Of a stretch of 64,000 nt of DNA, positions 9,958 to 18,402 are shown piece by piece. Every line of letters begins with the position of its first letter. Position 1 is the stretch's first letter. The notes under the pieces were generated by a model. That model was not told the origin of the DNA. It saw nothing but the letters and a program-made list of their open reading frames with translations, and did no database searches. The DNA is taken from contig CAMAKU010000002.1 in NCBI GenBank assembly GCA_945836255.1, positions 1 through 64,000 on the forward strand, given 5' to 3'. The position numbers and the translations under genes were made by a program. Origin of the DNA: an uncultured Roseburia sp. GTDB lineage: Bacteria; Bacillota; Clostridia; Lachnospirales; Lachnospiraceae.

Positions 9958-10001
9958 CAGAATATTTTATGCGGTGTGATTACACCGGATAAAGTATTCT
10001 G
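9958..10001 (+). promoter_or_regulatory. Long near-perfect hairpin in the fliP-fliQ intercistronic region
   Basis: CAGAATATTTTATGCGGTGT-gatt-ACACCGGATAAAGTATTCTG: 20 positions, 19 paired (one G-U), one mismatch. Confidence 0.75.
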
Positions 10002-10028
10002 CTTATTATTTTAGATAGAGGTGATTTT

Positions 10029-10298
10029 GTGACACAAGGGCAGGTCTTAGATATTATTCGGGATGCTATCTACAATATTATCATCTGTTCGGCACCGTTG
10101 TTGTTGATTTCGTTGGTGGTCGGATTGATTGTCAGCATTTTCCAAACTGTCACGTCCATTCAGGAGCAGACATTAACCTTTGTTCCTAAGATTATTGCCG
10201 TATTTCTTGGCATGCTGATCTTTGGTGCCTTTATTCTGACCACATTAACAGATTATATTACAGAACTTTGGACAAACTTTAGCATGTATTTAGGCTAG
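10029..10298 (+). CDS. fliQ: Flagellar export apparatus protein FliQ
   Basis: 'TQGQVLDIIRDAIYNIIICSAPLLLISLVVGLIVSIFQTVTSIQEQTLTFVPKIIAVFLGMLIFG'. GTG start. Confidence 0.95.
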   Translation: MTQGQVLDIIRDAIYNIIICSAPLLLISLVVGLIVSIFQTVTSIQEQTLTFVPKIIAVFLGMLIFGAFILTTLTDYITELWTNFSMYLG

Positions 10299-10305
10299 TT
10301 TTGCT

Positions 10306-11085
10306 ATGTTAGAATATACATTTGATATTAGTACATTTGAATATTTTCTGCTGATATTGGTCCGGATTTCATGTTTTGTATTTGTTGCGCCGTTTTTTGG
10401 CGCCAACGATGTGCCAGGCAGGGTGAAGGTAGGATTGTCGGTTTTTGTGGCAATTTTGGTTTTTTATGCCGTCCCTGTGGAGCACACACCGTACGAATCG
10501 GAGATCGGATATGCGGTATTGGTTTTAAAAGAGGGAATTACAGGATTGCTGATTGGTTATGCGGCATATATTTGTAATTCCATTATATTATATGCGGGAA
10601 CCATTATCGACATGGATATCGGATTGTCTATGGCAATGGTGTTTGATCCGTCGACCGGAAGTCAGGTCAGCATTACAGGTAACTTATATAATTATTTTGT
10701 ATTGTTGTTGCTGGTTGTTTCTAATATGCATCAGTTTATTCTGCGTGCATTGATTGATTCTTTTTCCCTGATTCCTTTGGGCGGTGCCCAGTTTGAGATG
10801 GATTCTTTGTTGAGCGCCATGGTACAATACTGCACCGACTTATTTATCATAGCCTTTCGCATTGTTCTTCCCGTTTTTGCGTGTATCATGATTTTAAATG
10901 CAATCTTGGGCATTATGGCAAAAGTAGCACCGCAGATGAATATGTTTGCTGTTGGTATTCAGTTAAAACTGCTGGTTGGTCTGGCAGTATTATTTATCAC
11001 AACATTTTTGCTCCCTGATATCGCTAACTTTATTTTTAATGAGATGAAAACGATGATTGTTATGTTCATAGAAGGAATGTATTAA
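10306..11085 (+). CDS. fliR: Flagellar export apparatus protein FliR
   Basis: Multi-TM; 'FVFVAPFFGANDVPGRVKVGLSVFVAILVF...GIMAKVAPQMNMFAVGIQLKLLVGLAVLFITTFLLP'. Confidence 0.94.
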   Translation: MLEYTFDISTFEYFLLILVRISCFVFVAPFFGANDVPGRVKVGLSVFVAILVFYAVPVEHTPYESEIGYAVLVLKEGITGLLIGYAAYICNSIILYAGTIIDMDIGLSMAMVFDPSTGSQVSITGNLYNYFVLLLLVVSNMHQFILRALIDSFSLIPLGGAQFEMDSLLSAMVQYCTDLFIIAFRIVLPVFACIMILNAILGIMAKVAPQMNMFAVGIQLKLLVGLAVLFITTFLLPDIANFIFNEMKTMIVMFIEGMY

Positions 11086-11086
11086 C

Positions 11087-12208
11087 GTGTTAGAACGCAG
11101 AGACCTGTTGCTGGCATACGATCTGCAGTGGTTCGCAAAAGAAGGACCCGGTGGTGAAAAAACAGAGCCGGCGACATCAAAAAAATTAAAAGATGCCAGA
11201 GAAGAAGGCAAGGTTGCCAGAAGTCAGGAATTGAATTCTGCAGCGATGTTAATCGCGTTGTTTCTTTCTCTTAGGATTTTTATCTCTTATCTTGGGGAAG
11301 GATTTATCGGTGTCTTTCAGTTATTCTACCAGAAGATTCCCGATATTGTTGCAACGGAGCAGGATGGCATGACGGTGCATGCGGCATCTTCGATCTTAAC
11401 ACAAGGTTTTTTACAGGTGATTCGTCTCGCGGCCCCCTTTTTGATTGCCGGCGTTGTGGTCGCTGTGGTAATCAGTATTGTTCAGGTGGGGTGGACCGTT
11501 TCTGCGAAACCTTTGCAGCCCAAGCCGGATAAGTTTAATCCCATCAATGGGTTTAAACGGATTTTTTCCAAGGATGCACTCTTTAACTTGTTGATGTCCA
11601 TTCTTAAGTTGGTAGTGGTTTTTTATGTGGCGTATCTTTGTATCAAAGATCAGGCCAACAATTTGTTCCTGCTGTATGACATTCCACTGCAACAGGCGAT
11701 TGCGCTGATCGGCAATATCATTATTGATACCGGATTGCGTATCAGTCTCTGTTATCTGGTAATCGGATTGGCGGATTACGTGTATCAGCGGTTTCGCTTT
11801 AATGAAGACATGAAGATGACAAAGCAGGAAGTAAAAGACGAATACAAGAATACCGAGGGAGATCCGCTTATAAAGAGCCAGCAGCGTCAGCGTATGCGGG
11901 AGGCATCCCAAAGACGTATGATGCAGGATGTGCCCAAAGCGGATGTGGTTATTACCAACCCGACCCACATCGCCGTTGCCATCCGTTATGATGCGGAGCA
12001 GGAATCGGCACCTACCGTTCTGGCGAAGGGGGAGGATTATCTTGCCGTGAAGATTAAAGAGACGGCAAAGGAAAATAATATTGCAATCATGGAAAATAAG
12101 CCTTTAGCCCGTGCATTATATGCCACGGTGGATATCGGAGAACAGATTCCGCCGGAATTATATCAGGCAGTGGCAGAAATCCTTGCAGTTGTGTACAGTA
12201 ATCGCTAA
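11087..12208 (+). CDS. flhB: Flagellar export gate protein FlhB
   Basis: 'EKTEPATSKKLKDAREEGKVARSQELNSA' and autocleavage motif 'ADVVITNPTHIAVAIRYD'. Confidence 0.96.
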   Translation: MLERRDLLLAYDLQWFAKEGPGGEKTEPATSKKLKDAREEGKVARSQELNSAAMLIALFLSLRIFISYLGEGFIGVFQLFYQKIPDIVATEQDGMTVHAASSILTQGFLQVIRLAAPFLIAGVVVAVVISIVQVGWTVSAKPLQPKPDKFNPINGFKRIFSKDALFNLLMSILKLVVVFYVAYLCIKDQANNLFLLYDIPLQQAIALIGNIIIDTGLRISLCYLVIGLADYVYQRFRFNEDMKMTKQEVKDEYKNTEGDPLIKSQQRQRMREASQRRMMQDVPKADVVITNPTHIAVAIRYDAEQESAPTVLAKGEDYLAVKIKETAKENNIAIMENKPLARALYATVDIGEQIPPELYQAVAEILAVVYSNR

Positions 12209-12251
12209 AATTAAAGATAAGTGAAAATCATTACAGAAAGGAGGAAGCGGA

Positions 12252-14300
12252 ATGGATCTTTCCAATGTTAAGAAGACTGATATCGGCGTGGCAGCCTACT
12301 TGCTGGCAGCTATCATTTTTTTCATTATTCCGATTCCGTCCGTCCTGCTGGATGTAATGTTGGCACTGAATATTTCCATTGCATTGATTGTGCTGTTGAA
12401 TGTTCTGTTTGTCCGGGAAGTGTTGGACATGTCATTCTTTCCGACATTACTGCTTTTCACAACAATCTTTCGTATTGCGCTGAATGTATCCTCCACCAAG
12501 TTGATTTTGAGTACCGGTTCCCCCGGTAATGTGGTTGTGACTTTCGGTGAGTTTGTTGGCGGCAATGATATTATCATCGGTGCCATTATCTTTATTGTCC
12601 TGATTATTGTTCAGTTTATGGTCATCAACAAAGGTTCAGAACGTGTGGCAGAGGTGTCTGCCCGCTTTACGTTGGATGCCATGCCCGGCAAGCAGATGGC
12701 GATTGACGCGGATCTGAATACTGGTGCCATCACGGAAAAGGAAGCGAGAGAGCGCCGTGAAAAATTACAGATGGAAGCCAGTTTCTTTGGCTCCATGGAT
12801 GGTGCTACGAAGTATGTCAAAGGAGATGCCACGGCAGGTCTTTTGATTACGCTGATTAACCTGATCGGTGGAACGATCATGGGTGTGATGCGGGGTAGCA
12901 TGGATTTTGGCGATGCGATTCAGCAGTACGGTCTGCTGACCATCGGTGATGGTCTTTGTTCACAGATTCCGTCCCTTTTGATTTCACTGGCTACCGGTAT
13001 TCTGGTTACCAAGGGTTCAAAAGAGGCGGATTTCAGTGGTGTACTTGTCAAGCAGTTATTTGGCATTCCAAAGGTATTGTACATCGTTGGTGTGACGATG
13101 ATCTTTTTGGGATTGGCGACACCGTTGAATCCGGTGCTGTTTGGCGCCTTTGGTCTGGTGTTTATCATTTCAGGATCTTCCATCTCCAAGAGTATTGGGG
13201 AGGAGAGTATCGAGGAGGAAGTGGCTGCGGAGGAATCCGAAGCAGAAGAGATCCGGCGACCGGAGAATGTAGTCTCACTCTTACAGGTGGATCCCATTGA
13301 ATTGGAGTTTGGCTACGGAATTATTCCGTTGGCGGATGTGAATCAGGGAGGAGACCTGCTGGATCGTGTGGTTATGATTCGAAGGCAGATTGCTCTGGAA
13401 CTTGGTACAGTGGTACCAATCATTCGATTGCGTGACAATATTCAGTTGAATCCCAACCAGTACATTATTAAGATCAAGGGGATTCAGGTGACGGAAGGAG
13501 AGATTTTATTCGATCACTATATGGCCATGAATCCGGGATATGTGGAAGAGGAGATTACCGGTATTCCCACCTTTGAGCCATCGTTCCATCTGCCTGCCAT
13601 CTGGATTACGGATGGACAGCGGGAGCGTGCGGAAAGTCTCGGTTACACGGTGGTTGATCCTCCGTCCATTATCGCAACACATTTGACCGAAGTCATTCGT
13701 TCACATATTTCTGAATTGCTGACCAGACAGGATGTTCAGAATCTGGTTAATAATCTTAAAGAGACAAATCCGGCATTGGTGGATGAGTTGACACCGAAGT
13801 TGCTGGGACTTGGTGAGATTCAGAAGGTTCTTCAAAATCTACTGAAAGAAGGCATTTCCATTCGTGATTTGTTGTCGATCTTTGAAGTACTCGCGGATCA
13901 TGCGGCAACCACGAGAGATACGGACATCTTAACGGAATATGTGCGACAGGGATTGAAGCGTGCGATCTCTGCACGCTATTTTGTGCCCAATGAAGTGACC
14001 AATTGTATCACTTTAGATCCGAAGGTGGAACAAGATATTATGGGTTCCATCAAACAGACGGAACAAGGTGCTTATCTGACGCTGGATCCGGAACGGATTC
14101 GATCCATTATGGATTCCCTGCAGACAGAAATCACCAAATTCGAGGAGACGGGTAAGACACCGATTGTGGTGACTTCTCCCATTGTCCGCATGTATTTTAA
14201 AAAGATGACAGAAGATTATGTGAAGGATTTGATCGTTGTGTCGTACAATGAGATTGACTCCGATGTAGAATTACAATCTGTGGGGATGGTGACAGGCTAA
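12252..14300 (+). CDS. flhA: Flagellar export protein FlhA
   Basis: FHIPEP-type motif 'RFTLDAMPGKQMAIDADLNTGAITEKEARERREKLQMEASFFGSMDGATKYVKGDATAG'. Confidence 0.97.
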   Translation: MDLSNVKKTDIGVAAYLLAAIIFFIIPIPSVLLDVMLALNISIALIVLLNVLFVREVLDMSFFPTLLLFTTIFRIALNVSSTKLILSTGSPGNVVVTFGEFVGGNDIIIGAIIFIVLIIVQFMVINKGSERVAEVSARFTLDAMPGKQMAIDADLNTGAITEKEARERREKLQMEASFFGSMDGATKYVKGDATAGLLITLINLIGGTIMGVMRGSMDFGDAIQQYGLLTIGDGLCSQIPSLLISLATGILVTKGSKEADFSGVLVKQLFGIPKVLYIVGVTMIFLGLATPLNPVLFGAFGLVFIISGSSISKSIGEESIEEEVAAEESEAEEIRRPENVVSLLQVDPIELEFGYGIIPLADVNQGGDLLDRVVMIRRQIALELGTVVPIIRLRDNIQLNPNQYIIKIKGIQVTEGEILFDHYMAMNPGYVEEEITGIPTFEPSFHLPAIWITDGQRERAESLGYTVVDPPSIIATHLTEVIRSHISELLTRQDVQNLVNNLKETNPALVDELTPKLLGLGEIQKVLQNLLKEGISIRDLLSIFEVLADHAATTRDTDILTEYVRQGLKRAISARYFVPNEVTNCITLDPKVEQDIMGSIKQTEQGAYLTLDPERIRSIMDSLQTEITKFEETGKTPIVVTSPIVRMYFKKMTEDYVKDLIVVSYNEIDSDVELQSVGMVTG

Positions 14301-15644
14301 ATGACCATTAAAAAGTTTCAGGGAAAGACAAAAGAAGAGGCAATTGCACTGGCGAAGGAAGAGATGGGTTCTTCTGTTGTGATTATGAATGTCAAGGAAG
14401 TACGACAGAAAGGCTTCTGGGGTATTTTTAAGAGTAATCTGTATGAGGTGACGGCAGCAATTGAGGATGATGCGGCGCCGGTGCGCCCGTTTACGGTGCC
14501 GAAGATGGCAGAGGCGAATGTACCGGAGCATCGCATGACACAGCATTCGTTTGAGGCGGTTGCAGATGAGACGATTCCGATTCCTTCTGTGTCTGGAGTG
14601 ACGTCCACGCCAAAGGAGTCACCCGCATCCCACGCTATGGGCGCTTCCTCGACAGAACTTCGGGATGCGTTTGCTGCGGTGAATGAAGTGATGGAAAAGA
14701 CAGGGCATAAGCAGATCACGCCGTTAGAACCAAAGCAGACTACCGGATACCCTACAACAGAAGCCATGGTCAAAGAGGAGCAGAGTCCGGTGTTCCGTCC
14801 GTTGGAAACCATGGAATTTGTGGAGGAGATTTCTTCAGACCGCACCAACGAGAGCCAGGCCTTTTTTAAGATGTTATACAAGGTTTTGCTGGAGAGTGAG
14901 GTTGACGAGATTTATATTAATCAGTTTATGGACGATATGGATCGCGTCTCACACAGTACCAATGGATTGGATTTTTTGATTTCCAATGTTTATCAGAAAA
15001 TGATTTTGAAGTTGGGACAGCCGGAAGTGATTTCTTTGTCCAAGAAGAAGCCCAAGGTAGTATTTTTCATTGGGCCGACCGGCGTGGGAAAGACGACTAC
15101 CATTGCCAAGATTGCATCCAAATTCAAAGTGGAGCAGGAAAAGAAAGTGGCACTTCTGACGGCGGACACGTATCGTATCGCTGCGGCGGAACAGTTGCGC
15201 ACCTATGCCAATATTCTTGACACACCACTGGCAATCGTTTATTCTCCGGAGGATATCGGTAAAGAGATTGCGCGATTTGAAGATTATGATCTGGTACTGG
15301 TGGATACCGCAGGATTCTCCCACAAGAATGATGCTCAGCGCGAAGATATGAAGCGTCTGTTGCAGAGTTTGCCGGAGCAGTATGAAAGACAAGTGTATCT
15401 TGTGCTCAGTTCCACCACAAAATATAAGGATTTGTTAGAGATTACTGATATTTATCAGGAATTTTGTTGTTTCCATCTGATTTTTACCAAGTTAGATGAG
15501 ACGGGAGCGTATGGAAACATTTTAAATATCAAATTGCATACGGGGGCAGCACTTTCTTATGTTACAACCGGACAAAATGTGCCGGATGATATTGAGGTGG
15601 TTGATACGCAGAAATTGGTAAAACAATTATTGGGAGGCAAATAA
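14301..15644 (+). CDS. flhF: SRP-like GTPase FlhF
   Basis: 'MTIKKFQGKTKEEAIALAKEEMGSSVVIMNVKEVRQKGFWGIF'; G1 'VVFFIGPTGVGKTTTIAKIA', 'LLTADTYRIAAAEQLRTYANIL', 'LVLVDTAGFSHK'. Confidence 0.95.
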   Translation: MTIKKFQGKTKEEAIALAKEEMGSSVVIMNVKEVRQKGFWGIFKSNLYEVTAAIEDDAAPVRPFTVPKMAEANVPEHRMTQHSFEAVADETIPIPSVSGVTSTPKESPASHAMGASSTELRDAFAAVNEVMEKTGHKQITPLEPKQTTGYPTTEAMVKEEQSPVFRPLETMEFVEEISSDRTNESQAFFKMLYKVLLESEVDEIYINQFMDDMDRVSHSTNGLDFLISNVYQKMILKLGQPEVISLSKKKPKVVFFIGPTGVGKTTTIAKIASKFKVEQEKKVALLTADTYRIAAAEQLRTYANILDTPLAIVYSPEDIGKEIARFEDYDLVLVDTAGFSHKNDAQREDMKRLLQSLPEQYERQVYLVLSSTTKYKDLLEITDIYQEFCCFHLIFTKLDETGAYGNILNIKLHTGAALSYVTTGQNVPDDIEVVDTQKLVKQLLGGK

Positions 15645-16517
15645 ATGGATCAGGCCGAACAATTAAGAAATGTAATAAAACAAAAGAACCAGAATAACAT
15701 CAACAATGCCAGGGTGATTACGATTACCAGTGGCAAAGGTGGTGTGGGTAAATCCAACATGGCGGTTAATCTGGCTATCTGGTTTCGTAAGATGGGACAG
15801 CGTGTCATTATTCTGGATGCGGATTTTGGATTGGCTAATGTGGAAGTTATGTTTGGCACGGTTCCGGAATATAATCTCAGTGATCTGATCTTTGGGGGGA
15901 AAGGCATCCGTGAGATCATCACCAGAGGCCCCATGGACATCGGATTTATCTCCGGAGGGTCCGGAATTGTGGGATTGAACAATCTGACAAAAGAGCAGAT
16001 CGACTATCTGGTTCACAGTTTGTCGCTGTTGAATGATCTCTGTGACGTACTGATTATTGATACCGGTGCCGGTGTGTCGGACAGTGTTTTGGAATTTGTT
16101 TTGGCAAGCCCTGAGGTGATTCTGGTGACCACACCGGAGCCCAGTTCCATCACGGATTCGTATTCGCTGATGAAAGCACTTTATAAGAGCCCTAAGTTTA
16201 TTCGCAATGGGACCAATGTGCATCTGGTGGCCAACAAGGTCAATTCCGAGGCAGAAGGTGAAGCGGTCTACCAAAAACTGAATTCTGTTGTAGAAAAATT
16301 TTTGGATGGACGGTTGCATTATTTGGGAATGATTCCGGTGGATTCGGTGCTGGAAAAGGCGGTTCGCAACCAGAAAATGGTATCGACCTCGGCACCCAAT
16401 GCCAGATCGACCAAAGCGTTTGAGATCATCGCCCAAAATTTACTGACGGGGGACGATAAAAATCGTTATCGCTGGGGAATTACACAATTATTTAATAATT
16501 TTATGGGAAGATCATAA
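15645..16517 (+). CDS. flhG: MinD-like ATPase FlhG/YlxH
   Basis: Deviant Walker A 'ITSGKGGVGKSNMAVNLAIWFRKMGQRVIILDADFGLANVEVMFG'; downstream of flhF. Confidence 0.94.
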   Translation: MDQAEQLRNVIKQKNQNNINNARVITITSGKGGVGKSNMAVNLAIWFRKMGQRVIILDADFGLANVEVMFGTVPEYNLSDLIFGGKGIREIITRGPMDIGFISGGSGIVGLNNLTKEQIDYLVHSLSLLNDLCDVLIIDTGAGVSDSVLEFVLASPEVILVTTPEPSSITDSYSLMKALYKSPKFIRNGTNVHLVANKVNSEAEGEAVYQKLNSVVEKFLDGRLHYLGMIPVDSVLEKAVRNQKMVSTSAPNARSTKAFEIIAQNLLTGDDKNRYRWGITQLFNNFMGRS

Positions 16518-16540
16518 GATATCTGAGATGATCCAGGAGC

Positions 16541-17293
16541 ATGAAAATGAGGATTAGCGAGTTATTACCGGGATGTAAAGTAGATATTCGGATTGTGCAA
16601 TGCATGGAGAACCAGTCGGTGGAACATGCCCAACAGGGGATTTATTATTCGACGATTTTTGATGTCTATGACGATAATACCTTGGAATTGATGATGCCGA
16701 TGGTGGGTGGCAAGTTACAGTTGCTGCGCAAACATATCCGCTATGAGTTTGTTTTTTCCACGGCAAATGGTTTATATAAAGCAGAGGGGACGATCACTGA
16801 CCATGTCAAAAAAAATCAGTTCTATCTTTTGAAAGTTGAACTGACCAGCGCTCTTGAAAAATATCAGCGCAGGCAATACTATCGAGTTGCCTGCATGATT
16901 CCCATGATTTTTATGGCATTGACGGAAGAGGCTGTGGAAGCAAAGACCGTGGATGACGTGAAAGAGTGTATGAAAAATAGCAGTGAAATGAAGGTGCGAG
17001 GGATTGGTACAATTCTGGACATCAGCGGTGGCGGCGCACGATTTGTGTCGACGAATTCACTGCAGGATGTGACGTATCTTCTGCTTGAGTTTCAATTGCA
17101 GCGGGAAGGCCGGGAGGAGGAACTGGATATGGATGTCATTGCCAAGATGATTCATTCCGAGCGCATGGAGGGAAGCGACAAATATATGCATCGCGTCCAG
17201 TTCTTTTTCAAGGATAACCATACAAAAGAACAATTGATTGGCTATGTGTTCGAGGAAGAACGCAGAATCAGAAAGAAGGAACAGGGAATATAA
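16541..17293 (+). CDS. PilZ-domain flagellar brake protein (YcgR family)
   Basis: YcgR N-domain followed by PilZ signature 'RRQYYRVACMIPMIF ... GIGTILDISGGGARFVS'. Confidence 0.88.
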   Translation: MKMRISELLPGCKVDIRIVQCMENQSVEHAQQGIYYSTIFDVYDDNTLELMMPMVGGKLQLLRKHIRYEFVFSTANGLYKAEGTITDHVKKNQFYLLKVELTSALEKYQRRQYYRVACMIPMIFMALTEEAVEAKTVDDVKECMKNSSEMKVRGIGTILDISGGGARFVSTNSLQDVTYLLLEFQLQREGREEELDMDVIAKMIHSERMEGSDKYMHRVQFFFKDNHTKEQLIGYVFEEERRIRKKEQGI

Positions 17294-18399
17294 TGCAAAA
17301 GGTGCTTGTTGTTGATAACTCTGCACTCATGAGAAGAAATTACTGTGATATAATAAACGCAGACAAAGACTTTCATGTAGTTGACATGAGCATAAATGGT
17401 GAAGATGCCTACAACAAAATACACAAAAATTTCTACGATGTTGTGATTCTGGGGATGACGTCGCCCAGAGTCGACGGTGTTGGTTTACTCAGGCAGTTGC
17501 AGGAGGAACAGATTGCGATTACAGTCATTCTGATTTCCACCACCTTGCCGGAAGACATGGAGCGGGTGAGACAAGCAATGTCGCTGGGGGCATATGATTA
17601 TGTCTGTCGTTTGACACGTTTCAACGGTGTGTCCGATGATTTTGCCCGGGATTTGTTGCAGTCAATGCGTTGTGCCATGGAAGGGAAACGCGCACCACAA
17701 CATACCAGCGAGGTGGCGGATCGTGTCAGCCGGCTGACACAGCGTACGATGGATACGCTGTCATCGGCGGATGCGCAACGGCCGGCAGTCAAAACCGGAT
17801 CGCCACGAAAAGTGTCCGGCAGAAAGCGTCTGATTGCGCTGGCGTGTTCCACTGGTGGTCCACAGGCATTGCAACTTATGATGCCGATGATTCCGGCGGA
17901 TATAGGAGTTCCCATTGTGTTAGTACAGCATATGCCGGCAGGCTTTACCGATGCTCTTGCAAGGCGATTAGATCAGACTTGTGCGGTTCATGTGAAAGAG
18001 GCAAAAGACCAGGATGTGCTGGAGCCGGGATGCGTTTATATTGCACCGGGTGGCAAGCATATGGAGATTAAGCAGAATGCGAACAAGGAAGCATATGTAA
18101 GCATCAATGACAAGCCGCCGATCAACAGCCTGAAGCCTTGTGCGGATGTGATGTATGAGTCGCTGATTCATTCCGATTATGCAGAGATTATCTGTGTTGT
18201 CCTGACGGGAATGGGGATGGATGGAACCAAAGGCATTACGGCTTTGTCAAAGCACAAGAAGATTTATGTAATTACAGAAAGTCAGGATACCTGTGTTGTC
18301 TATGGTATGCCCAAATCTATTGTGAATCATGGACTGGCAGATAAAACGGTTCCTATTAACCAGATTGCAGATGCAATTATTCAGAAATTGGGGGATTAG
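17293..18399 (+). CDS. cheB: Chemotaxis protein-glutamate methylesterase CheB with degenerate receiver domain
   Basis: Methylesterase triad present ('ACSTGGPQAL', 'QHMPAGFT', 'GMGMDGTKG'). Receiver domain reads 'DNSALMRR' and 'VVILGMTSPRVDG'. Confidence 0.94.
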   Translation: MQKVLVVDNSALMRRNYCDIINADKDFHVVDMSINGEDAYNKIHKNFYDVVILGMTSPRVDGVGLLRQLQEEQIAITVILISTTLPEDMERVRQAMSLGAYDYVCRLTRFNGVSDDFARDLLQSMRCAMEGKRAPQHTSEVADRVSRLTQRTMDTLSSADAQRPAVKTGSPRKVSGRKRLIALACSTGGPQALQLMMPMIPADIGVPIVLVQHMPAGFTDALARRLDQTCAVHVKEAKDQDVLEPGCVYIAPGGKHMEIKQNANKEAYVSINDKPPINSLKPCADVMYESLIHSDYAEIICVVLTGMGMDGTKGITALSKHKKIYVITESQDTCVVYGMPKSIVNHGLADKTVPINQIADAIIQKLGD

Positions 18400-18402
18400 A
18401 AA

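Noticed and set aside
15663-16436. 257-aa antisense ORF over flhG
   Set aside because: Shadow ORF opposite a confident MinD-like ATPase; no domain similarity recognised.
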